Notes: generated by a model from the sequence alone, not told the origin. 42,194 bases of DNA from Plectonema radiosum NIES-515 (GCF_025753815.1 NZ_JAOWRF010000105.1:1-42194); one strand, 5' to 3'. Shown: positions 1-9,271, counted from the stretch's first letter. Translations and numbers: made by a program.

Positions 1-84
1 GCCGAATTTACGCCTGTGGACAAGAACCCGCCGACGGGCTTGGTTGAAGCAGGAAGCAGACCCTTCAGGAGCAATCTTGATTGA
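1..84 (+). mobile_element. Possible 3' end of an IS200/IS605-type tnpB, cut by the window edge
   Basis: An open frame runs from the window edge to TGA at 82-84 and encodes a 27-residue tail containing VDKNPPTGLVEAGSRPF. This style of hydrophilic tail resembles the C-termini of cyanobacterial TnpB/OrfB proteins, RNA-guided nucleases carried by IS200/IS605 elements. No RuvC motif or zinc finger falls inside the window, so the call rests on the tail alone. A short hairpin (AGCAG/CTGCT near 123-137) follows and could belong to the element's right end, where TnpB guide RNAs are usually encoded. It could instead be the tail of an unrelated protein. Confidence 0.4.
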
Positions 85-124
85 ATGGTAAGACGAGCGA
101 TAAGTTTAACCAAGTTTTGTGTAG

Positions 125-298
125 CAGTTACTCTGCTGTTTGGAAGGTAAACCAGTACCAGAAACTTCAGATGTCAGCGCGATTCTCAGACAAATAAATC
201 ACATGCCTTTGTCTCAAGTGGCTCAGATAGTTCAAGCTGCTGCTGCGAGATTTGCTGCTGTGGCTGAGTCTGCGGGAGATGAAGCGAAAGTTAGTTGA
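125..298 (+). pseudogene. Open remnant of an unidentified gene
   Basis: The frame opens after TAG at 122-124 and closes with TGA at 296-298. It encodes an alanine-rich helical-looking segment (ILRQINHMPLSQVAQIVQAA and onward, ending AKVS) and has no ATG near its 5' end. The composition looks protein-like rather than random, but there is no start codon or ribosome binding site. It is best read as the 3' remnant of a gene whose front was lost, perhaps on insertion of the neighbouring element. I do not recognise the family. Confidence 0.25.
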
Positions 299-370
299 AT
301 TTTGAGGGGAATTGTGCGCCCATCTCAATACAATTCTGCCCGACACCCTAGAAGGGTGCGGCTACACAAA

Positions 371-422
371 CAAAGCCCACCTGCGTGGGCTAAATGATTC
401 TAGCCCACGCAGGTGGGCTTTG
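371..422. repeat. 22-bp perfect inverted repeat (dispersed palindrome family)
   Basis: Arms 371-392 and 401-422 are perfect reverse complements (core AGCCCACCTGCGTGGGCT) around an 8-nt loop. A related context (GGCTA followed by ACAAAG and a palindrome) recurs near 33205-33231 and 41225-41250 with different but self-complementary stems. This marks a dispersed family in this genome. It lies in the untranslated region before the restriction-modification gene at 559. The rest of 299-558 shows no gene that I can support. Confidence 0.85.
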
Positions 423-558
423 TACGTATAGCCCCAGGCTTCCAGCCTGAGGGAGGGAGTGCAAATTTACCAAATATAAAATACCATTTGGATTGATGAA
501 TTTATCACAAAGGAATAGTTAAAAATACTGATTATTCCCCAAGCATCAAAAATCCAAA

Positions 559-3243
559 ATGGTAGCAACCACTGAAAGTCTCCACAAGTTTGTTAATTTT
601 TGCCATTCTCACATCAAAGGTGAAGAAAGAAAAGAAGCGCAAACCTTTCTAGATAGGTTTTTTCGAGCGTTTGAACATGAAGGAGCGCTAGAAGCGGGAG
701 CGAGTTACGAAGAAGCGATAAAAAAAAGCAGCAAGAAGGGTAAAACTGGCTTTGCTGATTTGGTGTGGAAACCCCGCGTATTGATTGAGATGAAGAAGCG
801 CGGGGAAGATTTAAGTAAGCATTATTCTCAAGCTTTTGATTATTGGACGCGGTTAGTTCCAAATCGTCCGCGTTATGTGTTGTTGTGCAATTTTGACGAA
901 TTCTGGATTTTTGACTTTGATATCCAGCTAGATACACCCGTAGATGTAATTCCCCTAGAGCAACTGCCAGAAAGGGCAGGAGCCTTTACATTTATGGAAT
1001 TAGGGGAAAAAACTCCTGTATTTAGAAATAATCAGCTAATAGTCACAGAACGCGCTGCACGTCGCATGGGTGAATTACTACTGGAGTTGGAAAAGCGCAA
1101 AATTGAGAAGTTGACAGCCCAGCGGTTTATTTTGCAATGCGTGCTAGCGATGTTTGCTGAAGATAGACAATTATTACCGCGTGATATGTTTATTTCCTGC
1201 GTTCAGGATTGCATGAAAGGGGCAAGTTCTTATGATGTTTTGGGTGGTTTATTTCGGGAAATGAATCAGCCAGGAATTACGCCAGCGGGACGTTATCAGG
1301 GTGTAGATTATTTTAACGGGGGTTTATTTTCGCTGATTCATGGAATTGATTTAACGCGGGAAGAATTGAACTTTTTGGATGTATCAGCACGGGAAGATTG
1401 GAGTAAAGTACGTCCGGCGATTTTCGGGAATTTGTTTGAAGGGACGGTGGATAAAAAAGAGCGTCACGCACGCGGAATTCACTTTACTTCAGAAGCGGAC
1501 ATTATGAAAATTGTCCGTCCAACTATTAGTAGATATTGGGAAGAAAGAATTGAAGAGGCTACGACTATAGGTGAACTTTCGGCTTTGCAATTGGAATTAC
1601 AAAGTTATCGGGTGTTAGATCCGGCTTGTGGTTCGGGGAATTTTCTCTATATGGCATATCAAGAATTAAAGCGAATTGAGATGCTGCTGTTAGATAAAAT
1701 TGCCCAGCGTCGTAAGTCGGCTAATGAGCAAATGCAAATGGGTTTTGTGACACCACAACAATTTTATGGGATGGATACAAATCCGTTTGCGGTGGAGTTA
1801 GCGCGGGTGACTTTGATGATTGCGCGGAAGATTGCAATTGATAATTTAAAGTTGACTGAACCGGCTTTGCCTTTGGATACTTTAGATAATAATATTGTTT
1901 GTCAAGATGCGCTTTTTAGTGAATGGCAGAAAGCGGATGTAATTATCGGCAATCCTCCTTTTTTGGGTGGAAAGCATATGAGAATAGCTTTGGGTGATGA
2001 ATATATAGATAAGGTTTTTCAACGCTTTCCCGATGTTAAAGATTCTGTAGATTTTTGTGCTTATTGGTTTCGGTTAGCTCATAATTGCATTGATCAAAAA
2101 GGTAGAGCCGGATTAGTTGGGACTAATTCAGTTAGTCAAGGTAAAAGTAGAATTGCTGCTTTAGATTATATTACTCAAAATGGTGGTTATATTCACGAAG
2201 CTGTTTCTACACAACCTTGGTCAGGTGAAGCTAAAGTTCATGTTAGTATTGTTAACTGGAGTAAGGAAGAGCCGGAAAAATATTATTTAGATAATGAGGT
2301 AGTTTCTAGAATAAGTTCTTCACTTAAAACAACAACAGATGTTTCTCAGGCTGTTAGATTGAAAGCGAATCTGAATAAATGCTTTCAAGGTGTGATTCCT
2401 AACGGGAAAGGTTTTATAGTTACTGAGACACAGATGACAAATTGGGTGAAAGCTGATGCCAAAAATCAAGAAGTTCTGAAGCTTTTCTCAATGGGTGCAA
2501 ATCTAGCGAAAAATCCTCACGGTAAGCCTGAACGCTGGATTATTGATTTTAATGATATGACTATTGAGGAAGCGAGTGATTATCAATTACCTTTTGAACA
2601 AGTTCAACGAACTATTCCATCAGAACGTAAAAATAATCGTAATGAACAACTAAAGATTAATTGGTGGAAATACGAAGGTAAAAGAATAGAAATGAGAAAA
2701 GCTATAAAACCTTTATCTTACTACTTCGCTGTTCCCGAAGTATCCAAATGGGCTATATTTATTCCTTGTCCTCTTGAATGGCTTCCAGGTAATAAGACTA
2801 AAGCTGTAGCATCTGATGATTTTTATATTTTTGGTATTCTCTCATCTCAAGTTCATCGTATTTGGATGCACGCTCAAAAATCAACTTTAAAAGCAGATAT
2901 TGCTTACACGCATAACACATGCTTTGAAACCTTCCCCTTTCCCCAAACACCTGATGCGAAATTAGTTAATCAAATTCGCGCGAAAGCTGAAGAACTTCAT
3001 CAATATCGCACTCAACAAATGTCAGCAAAACAGTGGGGAATTACGACGCTGTATAATAAGTTTTTTAATGAGCCAACGAGCCAACTTTATAAATTGCATG
3101 AACAGCTTGATAAACTGGTGATGCAAGCTTATGGTTTTAATCCTAATGACGATATTTTAGAGAAGCTGCTGGAATTGAATTTAGAATTAGCTGATACAGA
3201 AAAGCGGGGTGAAACTATTGTAGGTTGTTGGGCGCCGATTTGA
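559..3243 (+). CDS. MmeI-like type IIL restriction-modification enzyme (nuclease + N6-adenine methyltransferase in one chain)
   Basis: This 894-aa protein combines DNA cleavage, adenine methylation and target recognition in one polypeptide. The N-terminal domain has a PD-(D/E)XK-type signature D67-x9-E77-x-K79, the spacing known for MmeI. A helical linker follows. The class I SAM-dependent methyltransferase core has motif I DPACGSGNF (354-362) and catalytic motif IV NPPF (465-468). The C-terminal third (about 620-894) should be the target recognition domain. Length matches the family (about 900 aa) and all key motifs are intact, so it may be active. ATG 559 has no clear Shine-Dalgarno. Enzymes of this family protect by methylating one strand and need no separate methyltransferase or specificity gene, and none is adjacent. 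Related BREX PglX methyltransferases are less likely because no BREX genes are nearby. Confidence 0.9.
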   Translation: MVATTESLHKFVNFCHSHIKGEERKEAQTFLDRFFRAFEHEGALEAGASYEEAIKKSSKKGKTGFADLVWKPRVLIEMKKRGEDLSKHYSQAFDYWTRLVPNRPRYVLLCNFDEFWIFDFDIQLDTPVDVIPLEQLPERAGAFTFMELGEKTPVFRNNQLIVTERAARRMGELLLELEKRKIEKLTAQRFILQCVLAMFAEDRQLLPRDMFISCVQDCMKGASSYDVLGGLFREMNQPGITPAGRYQGVDYFNGGLFSLIHGIDLTREELNFLDVSAREDWSKVRPAIFGNLFEGTVDKKERHARGIHFTSEADIMKIVRPTISRYWEERIEEATTIGELSALQLELQSYRVLDPACGSGNFLYMAYQELKRIEMLLLDKIAQRRKSANEQMQMGFVTPQQFYGMDTNPFAVELARVTLMIARKIAIDNLKLTEPALPLDTLDNNIVCQDALFSEWQKADVIIGNPPFLGGKHMRIALGDEYIDKVFQRFPDVKDSVDFCAYWFRLAHNCIDQKGRAGLVGTNSVSQGKSRIAALDYITQNGGYIHEAVSTQPWSGEAKVHVSIVNWSKEEPEKYYLDNEVVSRISSSLKTTTDVSQAVRLKANLNKCFQGVIPNGKGFIVTETQMTNWVKADAKNQEVLKLFSMGANLAKNPHGKPERWIIDFNDMTIEEASDYQLPFEQVQRTIPSERKNNRNEQLKINWWKYEGKRIEMRKAIKPLSYYFAVPEVSKWAIFIPCPLEWLPGNKTKAVASDDFYIFGILSSQVHRIWMHAQKSTLKADIAYTHNTCFETFPFPQTPDAKLVNQIRAKAEELHQYRTQQMSAKQWGITTLYNKFFNEPTSQLYKLHEQLDKLVMQAYGFNPNDDILEKLLELNLELADTEKRGETIVGCWAPI

Positions 3244-3259
3244 AGTAGAATAAGTTGCA

Positions 3260-4104
3260 TCCTGCCAAGGAATAAATTCTTCAGCTAATAGCAAATTTGA
3301 AGCTATAATAAATTCCTATCCCGCCAAGGAATAAATTCCCTGGCTAATAGTGAAAGTCCATTAAAATGGACTTAAAGAAAGGTAAGTTTTATGAGAATTG
3401 AGTCCGATTAAGAGGACTTTGGCTATTAGCCAGGGGTTTATAACCCCTGGTGGGTGATGAATCAATCATTTGAAAGTAGTAAAAATCACCTGTGTTTGTT
3501 GTTGGCAAGCGATTTGAAGCTATAATAAATTCCTATCCCGCCAAGGAATAAATTCCCTGGCTAATAGTGAAAGTCCATTAAAATGGACTGAAAGAAAGGT
3601 AAGTTTTATAAGAATTGAGTCCGATTAAGAGGACTTTGGCTATTAGCCAGGGGTTTATAACCCCTGGTGGGTGATGAATCAATCATTTGAAAGTAGTAAA
3701 AATCACCTTTTTATTATTCTTAGGAACGGATTTGAAGATATAATAAATTCCTATCCCGCCAAGGAATAAATTCCCTGGCTAATAGTGAAAGTCCATTAAA
3801 ATGGACTGAAAGAAAGGTAAGTTTTATAAGAATTGAGTCCGATTAAGAGGACTTTGGCTATTAGCCAGGGGTTTATAACCCCTGGTGGGTGATGAATCAA
3901 TCATTTGAAAGTAGTAAAAATCACCTTTTTATTATTCTTAGGAACGGATTTGAAGATATAATAAATTCCTATCCCGCCAAGGAATAAATTCCCTGGCTAA
4001 TAGTGAAAGTCCATTAAAATGGACTGAAAGAAAGGTAAGCTTTCTGAGAATTGAGTCCTATTTATAGGACTTTGGCTATTAGCCAGGGGTTTATAACCCC
4101 TGGG
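3260..4104. repeat. Tandem array of a 218-bp structured repeat (about 3.7 units plus a degenerate lead-in)
   Basis: Units begin with ATTTGAAG at 3295, 3512, 3730 and 3948, spaced 217, 218 and 218 bp. The fourth is cut at about 4104, and 3260-3294 is a diverged partial unit. Units are nearly identical. Each holds nested inverted repeats: an outer CTGGCTAATAG / CTATTAGCCAG pair, an inner AGTCCATT/AATGGACT hairpin, a second AGTCC/GGACT hairpin, and a distal CCAGGGGTT/AACCCCTGG hairpin. No conserved open frame runs through it. A single diverged relative lies at 20131-20256. The array fills the 920-bp gap between the restriction gene and the DUF2887 gene. Confidence 0.9.
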
Positions 4105-4163
4105 ATGAAAAAGAAGAAAGCGATACATGATAATCTTGTCATGGGTGTTTTATTTCCTAAGTT

Positions 4164-4979
4164 GTGAAAACCGACAGCATCTTTTATCGGCTATTTCAAG
4201 AATTCCCCAGTATCTTCTTTGAACTCATCGGGGAACCTCCAGAAGAAGCGAACTTGTATCAATTTTCATCAGTTGAAGTTAAACAAACAGCATTTAGAAT
4301 TGATGGGGTTTTTCTTCCTACACAAACAGAGGAAAACCCAATTTATTTTGTGGAAGTTCAATTTCAACCAGACTCAGAAATTTACTCTCGACTGTTTTCA
4401 GAAATATGTTTATATCTTCGTCAGAATAAACCCCAAAACGATTGGTTTGCTACTGTTATCTATCCAACCCGGAGTGTAGACACAGGAAATATAAAACATT
4501 ACCGCGAGTTTTTTGCAAGTCAGCGAGTTAGTCGCATTTATCTAGATGAATTAGGTGAAGCTACATCGCTACCAATTGGCATTGCTACTATCAAGTTAGT
4601 TATTTCAGATGAAGAGACAGCGATCGCACTCTTCAGGCAATTGATAGACAGAGTTAAGCAAAATGTCGGCGGTGGAATTCCTCAACAGCAATTATTACAA
4701 TTAATAGAGACAATCATCGTCTACAAATTTCCAAGGATGACTAGGGAGGAAATACAAGCAATGTTTAGTTTAAGTGAGTTGAAGCAAACCAGATTTTATC
4801 AGGATGCCTTCAGTGAAGGCATAGAACAAGGCAAACGCGAAGCTACTTTAAACGCTGTACGTCAATTTTTAGCTTTGGGGCTTAGTTTAGAACAGATAGC
4901 ACAAGGCTTAAGTCTAAGTCTTGAGGAAGTAAGACAAATGGCACAACAACAGTCTTCAAACGAGCAAGGTAATAGTTGA
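4164..4979 (+). CDS. DUF2887 / Rpn-family PD-(D/E)XK nuclease-like protein
   Basis: A 271-aa protein of the cyanobacteria-rich DUF2887 group, related to Rpn recombination-promoting nucleases and transposase_31-type proteins. The nuclease-like core carries RIDGVF (about 45-50) followed by YFVEVQFQ (about 60-67), matching a D...ExQ variant of the PD-(D/E)XK site. The C-terminal 70 residues (AMFSLSELKQTRFYQDAF onward) form a helical, charged tail ending in a helix-turn-helix-like LSLEQIAQGLSLSLEEV. The start is GTG at 4164. The following 70-codon frame is a copy of this gene's 3' end. Such genes are usually multicopy and their cellular role is uncertain. Confidence 0.85.
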   Translation: MKTDSIFYRLFQEFPSIFFELIGEPPEEANLYQFSSVEVKQTAFRIDGVFLPTQTEENPIYFVEVQFQPDSEIYSRLFSEICLYLRQNKPQNDWFATVIYPTRSVDTGNIKHYREFFASQRVSRIYLDELGEATSLPIGIATIKLVISDEETAIALFRQLIDRVKQNVGGGIPQQQLLQLIETIIVYKFPRMTREEIQAMFSLSELKQTRFYQDAFSEGIEQGKREATLNAVRQFLALGLSLEQIAQGLSLSLEEVRQMAQQQSSNEQGNS

Positions 4980-5020
4980 AATCATAACTTAACAACAGGC
5001 CTCAGGAGTAAATACAAGCA

Positions 5021-5233
5021 ATGTTTAGTTTAAGTGAGTTTAAGCAAACCAGATTTTATCAGGAAGCCTTTGAGGAAGGTAAGGAATTAGGTAGGGAACT
5101 AGGTAGGGAACTAGGGAGACGCGAATTTTATTCAAGCGCTGTACGTCGCTTTTTGGCATTAGGATTGAGTTTAGAGCAGATAGCAGAAGGTTTAGGCTTG
5201 AGTGTTGAAGAAGTAAGGGAACTAGCGCAATAG
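5021..5233 (+). pseudogene. Truncated duplicate of the DUF2887 gene's 3' end
   Basis: The 70-residue frame repeats the C-terminus of the preceding protein (MFSLSEFKQTRFYQEAF, AVRRFLALGLSLEQIAEGL), and nucleotide identity extends upstream to about 5008. In the parent the codon before IQAMFSL is GAA; here the aligned codon is TAA (5010-5012), so the duplicate is cut off from any upstream frame. An expanded tract of nine-base codon triplets encodes GRELGRELGR, absent from the parent. It may still be translated as a small protein from ATG 5021, but a relic of tandem duplication is the simpler reading. Confidence 0.75.
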
Positions 5234-5375
5234 CAGCATTCTCGTGACACCTTTGAAAATCTTCTCTTGATGCCAATAATCAATACGAAATATGTAGTTA
5301 AATTTTGTTAATATTTGGACACGGCGTGAGCTTCTGCGCCTCTGTTACCCATATTTTACCCCTAGAGACACTCTC

Positions 5376-7070
5376 ATGCTGCGACTCGAACATATCAGTA
5401 AAATTTATCCCACAGGCGAAATTCTCAAAGATGTCAACTGGGAAGTCAAAGTTGGCGATCGCATCGGCTTGGTGGGTGTCAACGGTGCCGGAAAATCCAC
5501 CCAACTAAAAATCATCGCCGGCGAAATCGAGCCGACTGCTGGTGAAATTATTCGTCCTACGAGCTTACACATAGCTTACCTCAACCAAGAATTTGAAGTA
5601 GACCCCAGCCGTACTGTTAAAGAAGAATTTTGGCGTGCGTTTGTCGAAGCAAACAAAGTTAATGAAGCTTTGTCACAGGTGCATCGGGAAATGGAAACGG
5701 CAACTCCAGAGGAGTTAAACAAACTGATCGACAAAATGGATCGTTTCCAAAGGCAGTTTGAAGCACTTGATGGGTATGGATTAGAGGCAAAAATTGACAA
5801 AATTTTGCCAGAAATGGGTTTTGATGGGGCAGATAGCGATCGCTTGGTGAGTGCTTTTAGTGGCGGTTGGCAAATGCGGATGAGTTTGGGTAAAATCCTA
5901 CTACAAAAACCCGACTTATTGCTACTGGACGAACCTACCAACCATCTTGACTTAGAAACTATCGAATGGTTAGAAATTTACCTCAAAGGGCTGACTACCC
6001 CGATGGTAATAGTATCTCATGACCGGGAATTTTTAGATCGCCTCTGCACCCAAGTTGTGGAAACAGAACGCGGTGTTTCCAGCACTTATCTCGGTAATTA
6101 CTCAGCCTACCTGTTACAAAAATCTGAAAGTCAACAAGCGCAACTTAGTGCTTACGAACGTCAGCAAAAAGAACTAGAAAAACAGCAAACCTTTGTTGAC
6201 AGATTCCGCGCTAGTGCTACCCGCAGTACCCAAGCAAAAAGCCGGGAAAAACAACTTGATAAAATTGAACGCATTGAAGCACCCGTAGGTGGGATGAGAA
6301 CTTTGCACTTCCGTTTTCCCCCCGCACCCCGCAGCGGACGCGAAGTAGTGGAAATTAAAGATTTAACTCATACCTACGATGATAAAATTCTCTTTTTGGG
6401 GGCAAATCTCTTAATTGAAAGAGGCGATCGCATCGCTTTTCTTGGTCCAAACGGTGCCGGTAAATCTACTCTCCTACGTTTAATTACGGGTAGCGAAAAG
6501 CCCACAGAAGGTACTATTGGGGTAGGCGACCACAACGTTATTCCTGGCTATTTTGAGCAAAATCAAGCCGAAGCTTTAGATTTAAAGAAAACTGTCATGG
6601 AAACCATCCATGATGAAGTTCCCGACTGGAAAAATGAAGAAGTCCGCACGCTGTTGGGACGCTTTTTGTTTTCTGGGGACACGGTGTTGAAACCAGTTGC
6701 AGCATTAAGTGGGGGAGAAAAAGCGCGTTTGGCATTGGCAAAAATGCTTTTGTGTCCAGCAAATTTACTCATTTTAGATGAGCCGACAAACCATCTAGAT
6801 ATCCCAGCAAAAGAAATGCTGGAAGAAGCAATCCAAAATTATGATGGCACTGTAATTGTCGTTTCTCACGACCGTTATTTTATTTCTCAGGTAGCAAATA
6901 AAATCGTCGAAATCCGCAATGGTGAATTTCGCGTTTATTTAGGGGATTATCATTACTATTTGGATAAAATCGCCGAAGAAAAAGAACAAGCTCGCTTAGA
7001 AGCGATCGCTGCTGACAAAGCTGCCAAAAAAGCCGCAAAAGCTGCAAAAACCAGCGGCAAAAGTAAATAA
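5376..7070 (+). CDS. ABC-F family ATPase (ribosome-associated, non-transport)
   Basis: A 564-aa protein with two ABC ATPase domains and no membrane segments, the layout of ABC-F factors (EttA/Uup/YheS type) that bind the ribosomal E site. Domain 1 has Walker A GVNGAGKST (34-42), signature FSGGWQMRMSL and Walker B LLLLDEPTNHLD. Domain 2 has Walker A GPNGAGKST (about 357-365), signature LSGGEKARLAL (about 444) and ILDEPTNHLD. The charged linker between the domains (about 240-310, rich in Q, K, E and R) fits the P-site tRNA interaction motif. The C-terminus is a lysine/alanine-rich tail (AAKKAAKAAKTSGKSK). ATG 5376 precedes a typical first strand (MLRLEHISKIYPTGE). The ABC-F subtype cannot be fixed from sequence reading alone. 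Confidence 0.93.
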   Translation: MLRLEHISKIYPTGEILKDVNWEVKVGDRIGLVGVNGAGKSTQLKIIAGEIEPTAGEIIRPTSLHIAYLNQEFEVDPSRTVKEEFWRAFVEANKVNEALSQVHREMETATPEELNKLIDKMDRFQRQFEALDGYGLEAKIDKILPEMGFDGADSDRLVSAFSGGWQMRMSLGKILLQKPDLLLLDEPTNHLDLETIEWLEIYLKGLTTPMVIVSHDREFLDRLCTQVVETERGVSSTYLGNYSAYLLQKSESQQAQLSAYERQQKELEKQQTFVDRFRASATRSTQAKSREKQLDKIERIEAPVGGMRTLHFRFPPAPRSGREVVEIKDLTHTYDDKILFLGANLLIERGDRIAFLGPNGAGKSTLLRLITGSEKPTEGTIGVGDHNVIPGYFEQNQAEALDLKKTVMETIHDEVPDWKNEEVRTLLGRFLFSGDTVLKPVAALSGGEKARLALAKMLLCPANLLILDEPTNHLDIPAKEMLEEAIQNYDGTVIVVSHDRYFISQVANKIVEIRNGEFRVYLGDYHYYLDKIAEEKEQARLEAIAADKAAKKAAKAAKTSGKSK

Positions 7071-7077
7071 GGGGTTG

Positions 7078-7160
7078 GGAGTGGTTAGTTGATAGTGGTT
7101 AGTGGATGGTGGTTATTCTTTTGACAACGAACAACCAACCACTAACAACCAACAACGTCA
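7078..7160. repeat. Low-complexity GGTTAGT / AACCACTA repeats
   Basis: Irregular GGTTAGTGG-type units are followed by the opposite-strand version (AACCAACCACTAACAACC), so the tract could fold back on itself. This is a common form of short intergenic repeat in filamentous cyanobacteria. It lies in the gap between the ABC-F gene and gpmI. Confidence 0.55.
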
Positions 7161-7315
7161 ACCACAAAAAATTAGGAAAAATTATTCAAATTTAAAAAAT
7201 GTTAAAAAAATCGTAATTACGTCATAAAAAAAAGTTAAGAAGCAGAAATTCACTTGCGGTGGTGATTAGCAGTGGTATCATTCGGATATTACAAAAAGTA
7301 AAGGGCAATTTTATT

Positions 7316-8914
7316 ATGACCAAGGCACCTGTTGCTCCCGTGGTGCTTGTCATTTTAGACGGATGGGGCTACAGCGAGGAAACACAAGGAAACGCGATCG
7401 CCGCTGCTAAAACTCCCGTAATGCAAAGCTTATGGGCAGCTTATCCGCATACCCTCATCCGCACATCCGGAAAAGCCGTGGGATTGCCAGAGGGTCAAAT
7501 GGGCAACTCAGAAGTTGGTCATTTGAACATCGGTGCTGGACGAGTTGTACCGCAAGAATTAGTCCGCATCTCAGATGCTGTGGAAGACGGTTCCATCCAA
7601 CGCAACCCCGCACTGGTCAAAATTTGCCAGGAAGTCCGCAGTCGAAATGGCAAGCTGCATATAGTTGGGCTTTGTTCCGAGGGTGGGGTACACTCGCACC
7701 TGTCGCATTTGTTTGGATTACTTGACTTAGCCAAGGGTCAAGGACTTGACGAAATTTGCATCCACGCCATCACAGACGGTCGTGACACCACCCCAAAAGA
7801 TGCTGTACAAGCAATTGGGTTGCTGCAAAATTATATTGACCGCATCGGTGTAGGACGCATAGCCACCCTCAGCGGTCGCTATTACGCAATGGATCGCGAT
7901 CGCCGTTGGGATCGAGTCAAACGCGCCTACGACATCATGACACAAGATGGCGCTTTTGACGGTCGCTCTTCGGTGGAAGTCATACAAGCATCTTACTTAG
8001 AAGGTGTTACCGACGAATTCATTTTACCAACCCGCATTGCCCCAGGCGCAGTAGAGTCAGGCGATGGAGTGATATTCTTTAACTTCCGCCCCGATCGCGC
8101 TAGACAATTGACGCAAGCTTTTGTCAATCCTGATTTTAACGGCTTTGAAACTTTATCGATCGCGCCGCTGTCGTTTGCTACTTTTACTCAATACGATCCA
8201 GAATTACCAGTAGCTGTAGCCTTTGAACCTCAGAATCTCAGTAATATTCTGGGGGAAGTAATTGCCAATCATGATTTAAAGCAGTTTCGCACCTCAGAAA
8301 CCGAAAAATACGCTCACGTCACCTACTTCTTTAACGGTGGTTTGGAAGAACCTTTTCCCGGAGAAGACCGGGAAATGGTCAGCAGTCCAATGGTCGCAAC
8401 CTACGACAAAGCGCCGGCGATGTCAGCAGAACCACTAACAGAGGTAGCGATCGCCGGTATCGAAAAGAAAATTTACTCGCTAATTGTAATTAATTATGCC
8501 AACCCAGACATGGTAGGGCATACTGGTCAAATAGACGCTACGATTAAAGCACTCTCAACCGTTGACCGATGTTTGGGACGCCTTCTAGAGAGCATCAGCA
8601 AAGCTGGAGGTACTGCCCTTATTACCGCCGACCACGGCAACGCAGAGCAGATGCTAGATGATGCGGGCAATCCTTGGACAGCTCACACTACCAATCCAGT
8701 CCCCTTAATTTTGGTAGAAGGAGAAGGCGCAAAAATCCCCGGACATGGTACAGATGTTAGCCTGCGAAACGATGGTAAGCTAGCCGACATTGCCCCCACA
8801 ATTCTGGAGATTTTACAGCTGCCGATTCCACCAGAAATGACAGGGCGATCGCTACTCCAAAATGCTGAGTATGAAGTGGAATTAAAACGCACTCCCGCAC
8901 CAGTTGGATTGTAA
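7316..8914 (+). CDS. gpmI: 2,3-bisphosphoglycerate-independent phosphoglycerate mutase
   Basis: Interconverts 3- and 2-phosphoglycerate in glycolysis using two Mn ions and a serine phosphoenzyme. The 532-aa chain begins MTKAPVAPVVLVILDGWGYS, with metal ligand D15 in LDGWGYS and the catalytic serine S65 in GNSEVGH. Late metal motifs TADHGNAEQM and WTAHTTNPVP are present. An in-frame GTG lies 57 bp upstream (7259), but the ATG at 7316 places the family's conserved N-terminus correctly, so I use it. It is full length. secG follows 123 bp downstream, a pairing I recall from other cyanobacteria. Confidence 0.96.
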   Translation: MTKAPVAPVVLVILDGWGYSEETQGNAIAAAKTPVMQSLWAAYPHTLIRTSGKAVGLPEGQMGNSEVGHLNIGAGRVVPQELVRISDAVEDGSIQRNPALVKICQEVRSRNGKLHIVGLCSEGGVHSHLSHLFGLLDLAKGQGLDEICIHAITDGRDTTPKDAVQAIGLLQNYIDRIGVGRIATLSGRYYAMDRDRRWDRVKRAYDIMTQDGAFDGRSSVEVIQASYLEGVTDEFILPTRIAPGAVESGDGVIFFNFRPDRARQLTQAFVNPDFNGFETLSIAPLSFATFTQYDPELPVAVAFEPQNLSNILGEVIANHDLKQFRTSETEKYAHVTYFFNGGLEEPFPGEDREMVSSPMVATYDKAPAMSAEPLTEVAIAGIEKKIYSLIVINYANPDMVGHTGQIDATIKALSTVDRCLGRLLESISKAGGTALITADHGNAEQMLDDAGNPWTAHTTNPVPLILVEGEGAKIPGHGTDVSLRNDGKLADIAPTILEILQLPIPPEMTGRSLLQNAEYEVELKRTPAPVGL

Positions 8915-8961
8915 AAAAGTTAGGAGTTATGAGTGATGAGTTAAGAATTAATAATTTTTCG

Positions 8962-9022
8962 CTCCTCCTAACTCCTAACTCCTAACTCCTAACTCCTAAC
9001 TCCTAACTCCTAACTCCTAACT
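8962..9022 (+). repeat. Heptanucleotide tandem repeat (CTCCTAA)n
   Basis: About eight copies of CTCCTAA in the gpmI-secG gap. This is the short tandemly repeated repetitive (STRR) type known from heterocystous cyanobacteria. The same heptamer recurs at 38677-38744, again reading CTCCTAA/TCCTAAC in the transcribed strand between two co-directional genes. The array ends 15 bp before the secG start, so it is part of the secG leader if the two genes are co-transcribed. Confidence 0.92.
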
Positions 9023-9037
9023 TTTTAAATTCCTACC

Positions 9038-9271
9038 ATGACCGTTACTAATATCGTGCAAGGCATCTGGGCATTTTCCGCCGTTGGTTTGATTGTTTTA
9101 GTATTACTGCATAGCCCGAAAGGCGATGGCGTTGCTGCCATTGGCGGACAGGCTCAATTGTTTAGCAGCACCAAAAGTGCAGAAACCACACTCAACCGAG
9201 TTACCTGGACGCTTACGGTAATTTTCCTCGGCTTAACTGTAGTTTTAAGCGCTGGTTGGCTGCCTAAGTAA
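9038..9271 (+). CDS. secG: Preprotein translocase subunit SecG
   Basis: A 77-aa small subunit of the SecYEG translocon in the plasma or thylakoid membrane. Two hydrophobic helices (about 8-25 and 54-74) flank the conserved cytoplasmic loop with HSPKGDGVAAIGGQAQLF, typical of cyanobacterial and plastid SecG. ATG 9038 gives the standard N-terminus MTVTNIVQGIW. The short leader downstream of gpmI consists largely of heptanucleotide repeats. Confidence 0.93.
   Translation: MTVTNIVQGIWAFSAVGLIVLVLLHSPKGDGVAAIGGQAQLFSSTKSAETTLNRVTWTLTVIFLGLTVVLSAGWLPK

Noticed and set aside
559-3243. BREX PglX as identity of the large methyltransferase
   Set aside because: The N-terminal D-x9-ExK nuclease signature fits MmeI-type enzymes, and no other BREX gene lies nearby.
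3260-4104. CRISPR array as an explanation of the 218-bp repeats
   Set aside because: Units are contiguous, long and nearly identical throughout, with no unique spacers; no cas genes are nearby.
7259-7315. GTG 7259 as the gpmI start
   Set aside because: Adds 19 non-conserved residues; ATG 7316 gives the family's normal N-terminus.
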